From Fen-1362 sp964597035 (lineage in GTDB: Bacteria > Planctomycetota > Phycisphaerae > Sedimentisphaerales > Anaerobacaceae), in contig CAZQWM010000001.1 of NCBI GenBank assembly GCA_964597035.1, positions 171,541 through 235,540 of the forward strand: a DNA stretch of 64,000 nt, read 5' to 3'. Of the stretch, positions 58,725 through 64,000 are shown one piece after another (the first letter of the stretch is position 1; every line of letters begins with the position of its first letter). The position numbers and the translations under genes are program-made. The notes below the pieces were generated by a model. The model was given only the letters and a program-made list of their open reading frames with translations, did not search any database and was not told the origin of the DNA.

Positions 58725-60884
58725 GTGAAGGCGTTTTGGCGCGTATTTTATTATATCTGGCCGCAGTGGCCACGCATAGTCGTGGTCGTAGTCAGCACTC
58801 TGATTGGGTCTGTATTGTTGTCGCTGAGTTTCATGAGTCTTATCCCTCTGCTCAAAGTGATGATGGGCCAGGAGGGATTGCACGGCTGGGTCGATAGAAA
58901 GGTCTGTCAGTGGCGATATGGAATCAGCTTTTATGTCCCCGAGAGCATAGATTTTACCAGGAATAACGGTCCTGATATCGGCTACTATCTGCTTGTTACT
59001 TCAGTCGATGATGACGGACCTGCCGACAAGGCCGGAATCAAACCGGCCGACAGAATAATCGGCGCCGGCTCGCCGGTTGAAAGTTCGCAGGAAACCAGGG
59101 TGGTCTTTACAATGCTTCTGGAGGCATTTGCAACCAGCCGGCTCGAGACAATCGATGTGCGCTTAAAAAGGCTCGACGAACAGCACGCCAAGTTCGGCGA
59201 AAAATTCGTCGAACTCGAGAATGTCCCGGCCGGCGATTTCAAAGACAGGGTCGGTGACTTTGCGCAATGGGCCGTCTCTTTTATCCCGCGAGACCAGACA
59301 CAGGACAATAGAACAAAAGCTGTAGCAGCGATTATCGTTGCGGTAGGTGTGTTGACGGTCATCCGCTGCCTTGCCAAGTTCTATCAGAGCTACCTCGCGG
59401 AAAAAGTCGTCCATGTCGGCGTCAACCGGCTCAGAGAGGATGCATTCGCACACGTGATGGATATGCCGGTCGGTTTCTTTGATGGCGACCGTCCCAGCGA
59501 CTCGGTCAGCAGAATGGTCCACGACACCGGCGCTATGGGCAACGGCATAAAAATCCTTCTGGGTAAGGGGCTGCGTGAACCGCTCAACGCAATACTTCTG
59601 CTTGTAGTTGCCGCCCTTCTGAACTGGCAGTTGACCTTGATTTTTCTCTGTGCCGGACCACCGATACTCTGGCTCGTTGCCCGCCTCGGAAAGAAAATGA
59701 AAAGGGCCTCAAAAAGGTCCCTGAAGGCCTGGTCGCAAATGCTTTCCAAACTGCAGGAAGTCGTTGCCGGCCTCAAGGTCGTCAAGGTTTACAACCAGCA
59801 GGCATACGAACAATCCGCGTTCAAGGTGATTAACAAGCGCCTTCTGAAGCAGTTATTGAAGATGTCAAAAGTCGATTCCGCCACCAATCCGATTATGGAA
59901 GTTGTCGCTATGGTGGCCGGCTCCATTGCTCTGGTCGTTGGCGCAAGCTGGGTCACACAAAATCATATGGAAGGACCCAACTTCCTTGTGCTGCTGGGCC
60001 TGCTCGGCGCCGCGGGCGAAGCCGTTCGCAAGACGGGAGATATATATACAAAGATTCAGCAGGCAAACGGCGCAGCAGAACGAGTCTTCTCGATGATGGA
60101 CCAGCCGAGGGAAAGCTTCAAGGACGGGACGATTGAGCTGCCCACGCTCAGGCAAAGAATCGAATTCAGAAACATAACCTTCACTTACCCCGGCGCCAGT
60201 GATTCGGCGCTCAAAGGTATCAATCTGGTCGTGCAGGCCGGCCACAATATTGCTATAGTCGGCCCAAATGGCTCAGGCAAAACAACCCTCGCAAACCTGA
60301 TGCCACGTTTTTACGACCCCGACAGCGGGCAAATCCTTATTGACGGGACCGATATAAAAGATGCCACGCTTCGCAGTTTGCGAAACCAGATAGCAATGGT
60401 TACACAGCAGATGGCGGTATTTAACGACACGATAGCGGCCAACATCGCATACGGGAAAGCCAACGCCGGCATCGAAGAGACTACCGCCGCTGCCAGGCGG
60501 GCCTTCGCACACGAGTTTGTCGAGCTTTTGCCCGATGGCTACGACACAATCATCGGCGAACAGGGCACAGGTCTCAGCGGAGGCCAGATTCAAAGAATCA
60601 TTATTGCCAGGGCCATTCTCAAGAACCCCTCCATTCTGATTTTCGACGAGGCCACCAGCCAGGTCGATGCCGACAGCGAGGCCAAAATTCACAAGGCCAT
60701 CGAAGAAATTATGCACGACAGAACCAGTTTCGTAATCGCACACCGATTCAGCACGATAATCGCCGCCGACGTGATTGTCGTAATGGATAAAGGCCGGATT
60801 GTTGCCCAGGGCCAGCACGAAGAGTTGATGCAGAATTGCCCTCTATACCAAAGCTTGTATGAGACGCAGCTGGTCAAGACATAG
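58725..60884 (+). CDS. MsbA-like ABC exporter with a PDZ domain inserted after TM1
   Basis: The 719-residue protein is a half-transporter of the ABC exporter type. TM1 (RIVVVVVSTLIGSVLLSLSF) is followed by a ~150-residue insertion, and TM2 begins near residue 200 (AVAAIIVAVGVLTVIRCLAK). Residues ~87-148 of the insertion look like a PDZ domain (LLVTSVDDDGPADKAGIKPA, DRIIGAGSPVESS). NBD motifs: Walker A AIVGPNGSGKTTLANLM, signature LSGGQIQRIIIARA, Walker B ILIFDEATSQVD. Ordinary MsbA-like proteins have ~580 residues. GTG 58725 has GGAGAG upstream. Likely exports a lipid or peptide; PDZ may bind a periplasmic partner. Confidence 0.88.
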   Translation: MKAFWRVFYYIWPQWPRIVVVVVSTLIGSVLLSLSFMSLIPLLKVMMGQEGLHGWVDRKVCQWRYGISFYVPESIDFTRNNGPDIGYYLLVTSVDDDGPADKAGIKPADRIIGAGSPVESSQETRVVFTMLLEAFATSRLETIDVRLKRLDEQHAKFGEKFVELENVPAGDFKDRVGDFAQWAVSFIPRDQTQDNRTKAVAAIIVAVGVLTVIRCLAKFYQSYLAEKVVHVGVNRLREDAFAHVMDMPVGFFDGDRPSDSVSRMVHDTGAMGNGIKILLGKGLREPLNAILLLVVAALLNWQLTLIFLCAGPPILWLVARLGKKMKRASKRSLKAWSQMLSKLQEVVAGLKVVKVYNQQAYEQSAFKVINKRLLKQLLKMSKVDSATNPIMEVVAMVAGSIALVVGASWVTQNHMEGPNFLVLLGLLGAAGEAVRKTGDIYTKIQQANGAAERVFSMMDQPRESFKDGTIELPTLRQRIEFRNITFTYPGASDSALKGINLVVQAGHNIAIVGPNGSGKTTLANLMPRFYDPDSGQILIDGTDIKDATLRSLRNQIAMVTQQMAVFNDTIAANIAYGKANAGIEETTAAARRAFAHEFVELLPDGYDTIIGEQGTGLSGGQIQRIIIARAILKNPSILIFDEATSQVDADSEAKIHKAIEEIMHDRTSFVIAHRFSTIIAADVIVVMDKGRIVAQGQHEELMQNCPLYQSLYETQLVKT

Positions 60885-61063
60885 CTCGACTCGATGGCAG
60901 AAAGCTGCTGCCGGCTAAAAAATACTTTGTCTGGGTTATGCGGTGATTGCATAGCGTCGGGCAAATCTGGTAGTGTAAAGCCGGCTGTCTTGTCGATTAT
61001 TGTTCATAGGACAAGCTGTTCGTGCAGATGGACGATTGACGCCGTTTTTTGTGGGGTCTGTGT

Positions 61064-62023
61064 ATGATAAACCTTGAAAGACAAAAGATAGCACACGGAT
61101 TGTTCAAACGCTACGCGGGCAATCCCATCCTGACAACACACGACTGGACCTACGCCGTCAACGCCGTTTTCAATCCGGGGACCGTCAGAATCGACGACGA
61201 AACGCTTCTGCTGGTTCGGGCCGAGGATATGCGGGGTTTCTCGCACCTCACTGTTGCTCGCAGTGCCGACGGGCTTACCAACTGGAAAATAGATGAAGCG
61301 CCGACCTTCGAGGCCGACCATGATTCGCGTGAGGAAAGGTGGGGTGTGGAGGACCCTCGTATCGTCTGGCTGGAAGAGCAAAAACAGTATGCGATCACCT
61401 ATGTCTCCTTTAGCGAAGGCGGCCCCGTTGTCTCGCTGGCTATTACCAAGAATTTCAAGACCTTCGCCCGGCTCGGAGCGCTTCTGCCGCCGGAGGACAA
61501 GGACGCCTGCCTTTTACCGCGAAGATTCAAAGGCCGATTCGCACTGATTCACCGCCCAATCGTCAGAGGCGAAGCGCATATGTGGATTAGCTTCTCGCCG
61601 GACCTCAAGCACTGGGGCGACCACCGCGTCCTTATTATGACCCGCTCGGCCTACTGGGATTGCCACCGCGTGGGGCTCGGCTGTCAGCCCATTGAAACGG
61701 ATATTGGCTGGCTAATCTGCTATCACGGCGTTAGGGATACCGCTGCAGGAGCAATCTACCGAGTTGGACTGGCCCTTTTGGATATCAACGAGCCCTGGAA
61801 GGTGCTTAGAAGAAGCGATGAATGGGTGCTCGGGCCGCAGGCCCCTTACGAAAGGGTGGGCGATGTCGGCGATGTCGTGTTCCCGACCGGGGCTATTATA
61901 AACAAAAAGACCAATGAGCTTTCCCTTTATTACGGTGCAGCCGATTGCACTGTGGCAGTTGCATCCGCAAATCTTAACGACGTCCTGGATTACGTTATGT
62001 CCTGCCCCGAAGGGGAGTGGTAA
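61064..62023 (+). CDS. GH130-type beta-mannoside phosphorylase or related
   Basis: The 319-residue protein is of the GH130 five-bladed propeller family, which phosphorolyses beta-1,4/1,2-mannosides. Motifs are RYAGNPILTTHDWTYAVNAV (residues ~15-34), LLLVRAEDMRGFSHLTVARS, RWGVEDPRIVWLEEQKQYAI with the family Asp in EDPR, and HRPIVRGEAHMWISFSPDLK. The exact substrate, whether mannoside or other, cannot be told. A start at ATG 61064 is chosen with GTGGGG upstream; TTG 61049 is rejected. It follows the ABC exporter on the same strand and converges with the dockerin protein. Confidence 0.85.
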   Translation: MINLERQKIAHGLFKRYAGNPILTTHDWTYAVNAVFNPGTVRIDDETLLLVRAEDMRGFSHLTVARSADGLTNWKIDEAPTFEADHDSREERWGVEDPRIVWLEEQKQYAITYVSFSEGGPVVSLAITKNFKTFARLGALLPPEDKDACLLPRRFKGRFALIHRPIVRGEAHMWISFSPDLKHWGDHRVLIMTRSAYWDCHRVGLGCQPIETDIGWLICYHGVRDTAAGAIYRVGLALLDINEPWKVLRRSDEWVLGPQAPYERVGDVGDVVFPTGAIINKKTNELSLYYGAADCTVAVASANLNDVLDYVMSCPEGEW

Positions 62024-62024
62024 G

Positions 62025-63320
62025 CTAGTCGTTAAGCTGCTGTTTTAAGTCGTCCAGAATACGGTTGTAAACCGCTTCGTCGATTGTAGCTCGAAAGTCA
62101 GGGTCGGATTCCCAGAGCTGCTCAGTCCAGTCGATAAGCTTTTGAATCTGCTCATCGGTAAAGACTATGTCTTCGGACGCAACAGCTTCGCAGGTTATCT
62201 GCTGGGGCCATTGCTCGGCGGGATAAATCTGCTCAGCAGCTACAGCAGCTCTCGAGCTCATAAATCCGCCGGGCTCGCCGAAGGAAGCCATATAGAACAT
62301 ATCCGACCACGGCGCGAGCCACAGCCAGTCATCGCAGAAGACGGCCAGGTCGTCTATATCGACGTCATTATCATCATCGAGCGACATATTCGGGTCGTCA
62401 GTCTGCCAGGCGACGACCCAGATTGCGTAATCGATGAAGTTGACAATGTCGTTTTTGTCGAAGTCGGCCTTCGGCCGATAAAGCTCATCAGCCCCCATAT
62501 CAATCCTTAGAGCCGTTACTCTTGGTTCGCCGTCGATATCTGTCTGCCTGTCATAATCGCCATTGGGGTCGCCTCTGTCAATGCACGGCGAGCCGGAGCC
62601 AATGTGATAATTATCATTAGCATCGTTTACAAAACAAGGGTCGTAATTTATGTTACCGGTACCGGAAAAACCGCCCTGGATGCAACTGTATGTTATATTG
62701 TCAAAGTCGTCATTATCTTTATGCAGACTGCCATTACCATTGCCCCAGATAATACAGTTGCTTACGGAAACATCTGTTGCATAATTTGAATGTATTCCAT
62801 AGTCATTATTTTTAGCTATGGTGTTGTTTGTGATTATCGCATCGACAGGATAAGCATAGGGAATATAAATCCCATCACCGCTACCACCTGCTCCATTGGA
62901 ATATATCAAGTTATTTTTGATTTCAATTTCATTGCTATACTTGGTATATGAATAAATTCCGTTGTCGTTATTTCCGCTGATAGTATTATTTGTAATAGTC
63001 ACGGAATAACTGGTATAATTAGGGGTATAATTGTATATACCTTCACCGTTGTTATTCTTGATAAAACAATTATGAACAATAATATTACAATCATGATTTT
63101 TAATTCCTTCACCACCATTGCCCTGGATGGAACTATTGTAGATGTTTACAGTGGAGGAGTCGCTGCATTCAACGCCTTGCATTGCGCTATCCTCAATGAG
63201 ACAGTTGCTGAGCGTTATATCGGAATTGAAAATATTTATACCGTCTTGAGCGAAACCTGCACCATTACCTGTAATCTTACAATTTGTAACATCAACTGTG
63301 GCGCCATAAAGAAAATACAA
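62025..63320 (-). pseudogene. beta-helix plus dockerin-like protein, C-terminal fragment behind an in-frame stop
   Basis: The fragment carries beta-helix coils (VTNCKITGNGAGFAQDGINI, VHNCFIKNNNGEGIYNYTPN), two dockerin-like calcium loops (KADFDKNDIVNFIDYAIWVV, DDDNDVDIDDLAVFCDDWLW) and a further ~90-residue C-terminal region that begins after the dockerin (FMSSRAAVAAEQIYPAEQWP, WTEQLWESDPDFRATIDEAV). Upstream, the same frame reads ETIIKGSGGDETPAVKFYDN and CIIENCGGHG up to the TAA at 63501-63503, then joins the fragment at 63504-64000. So one gene is split by a nonsense codon; TTG 63320 is the only start inside. Probably inactive or erroneous. Confidence 0.75.
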
Positions 63321-63500
63321 TCCATGGCCGCCGCAGTTTTCAATAATGCAATTTTCAATAGCGCTATTGTTGGTATCATCTGATGGTTCGCACCATATCC
63401 CGTAATCATTAGTTGTGATTTTAAAGCCGGTTAGTATTGAATTGTCATAGAATTTTACCGCTGGTGTTTCATCACCTCCTGAACCCTTAATGATAGTTTC

Positions 63501-64000
63501 TTAAACCACGTCCCAATTATCTGGGTAAGTGCTTTTTAGTGTGAGCGATTTAGTCAAAAAATCAATATTTTCAAAGTAGGTTCCTTCTGGTGCTTCGATA
63601 ATATCACCACTGTTGTTGACATCATTAATAGCTGTTTGTATTCCGAAGTGAAAAGTCTGTTGCGTTAGATTATAAACTACGTTTATATTATGAGGAATAT
63701 TACTATCACTTGCCTTTATGGCGTTGCCTAACCCCAGACTTCCCACGCCGTGCTTGCCCCACGTCCACACAACTCCATCAGAGTCGATAGCAATGCAGTG
63801 CCAGTAGCCGGCGGAGACGGCGACAATATTTTCGAGAAAACCTTCGTTCGGCTCATGGGTTCGGTTATGATTTAAGTCAGGGCCGACGACCTTTACAGGA
63901 GTGAAACACGGGTCATTTGTGCCGTTTCCGAGCTGGCCATATTTGTTATCGCCCCAGGTCCAGACATTGCCGAACATATCGAGCGCCATAGAATGGCTGT
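63501..64000 (-). CDS. RCC1-repeat/beta-helix secreted protein, internal part (cut by window end)
   Basis: The frame is open to the window edge, so the N-terminus (signal peptide expected) lies outside. RCC1-type repeats appear as SMALDMFGNVWTWGDNKYGQ, IVAVSAGYWHCIAIDSDGVV and WTWGKHGVGSLGLGN. A beta-helix opening follows (QQTFHFGIQTAINDVNNSGD, IIEAPEGTYFENIDFLTKSL), ending ...STYPDNWDVV before TAA. The frame continues past this stop into the fragment at 62025-63320, so it is the 5' part of one interrupted gene. It would be a large extracellular or cell-surface protein in this lineage. Confidence 0.75.
   Translation of the reverse strand, partial: SHSMALDMFGNVWTWGDNKYGQLGNGTNDPCFTPVKVVGPDLNHNRTHEPNEGFLENIVAVSAGYWHCIAIDSDGVVWTWGKHGVGSLGLGNAIKASDSNIPHNINVVYNLTQQTFHFGIQTAINDVNNSGDIIEAPEGTYFENIDFLTKSLTLKSTYPDNWDVV

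Noticed and set aside
21387..63503. Idea that TAG/TAA are recoded in this organism
   Set aside because: Many intact genes in the window end normally in TAG, TAA or TGA, so the two in-frame stops are better explained by mutation or sequence error.

Overview
The window looks like a chromosomal piece of an anaerobic planctomycete of the class Phycisphaerae, probably a Sedimentisphaerales-like lineage. This is inferred from three things: large secreted proteins (FG-GAP/Kelch, RCC1/beta-helix, CBM9/LamG) that end in dockerin-like segments typical of that group; a one-chain pyruvate:ferredoxin oxidoreductase; and many short dispersed palindromic repeats that also sit in frame inside genes. No rRNA, tRNA, CRISPR array, integrase or transposase gene was seen.

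Layout. 1-5579 (+): the 3' end of dxs, nadK, a secreted TPR protein and a DinG-type helicase. 5580-6110: repeat-rich spacer. 6111-8219 (-): a secreted FG-GAP plus Kelch protein. 8220-9065: a non-coding stretch with a four-copy 13-bp iteron-like array. 9066-20113 (+): thirteen tightly packed virion-type genes (portal, scaffold-like, SU10/DUF5309-type major capsid, connectors, beta-helix and hub-like proteins, and a spanin-like pair) with no terminase, integrase, tape measure or lysin. 20103-26904 (-): a membrane protein, a PAS histidine kinase with a late amber stop, three SpoIIAA/STAS-like paralogues (one frameshifted) and a GH65-like enzyme. 27264-29893: a methyltransferase, a frameshifted two-repeat SANT/HTH gene, a DUF503 gene and a toxin-antitoxin-like nucleotidyltransferase pair. 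30111-36058 (+): a secreted CBM9/LamG protein followed directly by a histidine kinase and an OmpR-type regulator.

36226-39574 is the translation operon thrS-infC-rpmI-rplT, with a good promoter upstream and an AUU start on infC. 39664-48738 holds nth, a LOG-family gene, a radical SAM gene (-), apbE, the pyruvate:ferredoxin oxidoreductase and purQ. 48766-51769 (-) holds lepA and hemW. 52031-53592 is a response regulator convergent with a receiver-kinase hybrid. 54409-56937 is rny followed by a ymdB-like phosphoesterase. The right end holds a DMT transporter, an MBL hydrolase, an MsbA-like exporter with a PDZ insertion, a GH130 enzyme and a dockerin protein split by an in-frame ochre stop that runs off the window.

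Three themes connect the regions. First, a capsid gene set embedded in host genes could be a decayed prophage or a domesticated particle such as a gene transfer agent. Second, short repeats occur both between genes and in frame within dinG, purQ, the portal gene and a hybrid kinase. Third, four genes carry single-base lesions (two nonsense, two frameshift), which suggests either recent decay or assembly errors. All functional calls come from reading motifs, without database searches.
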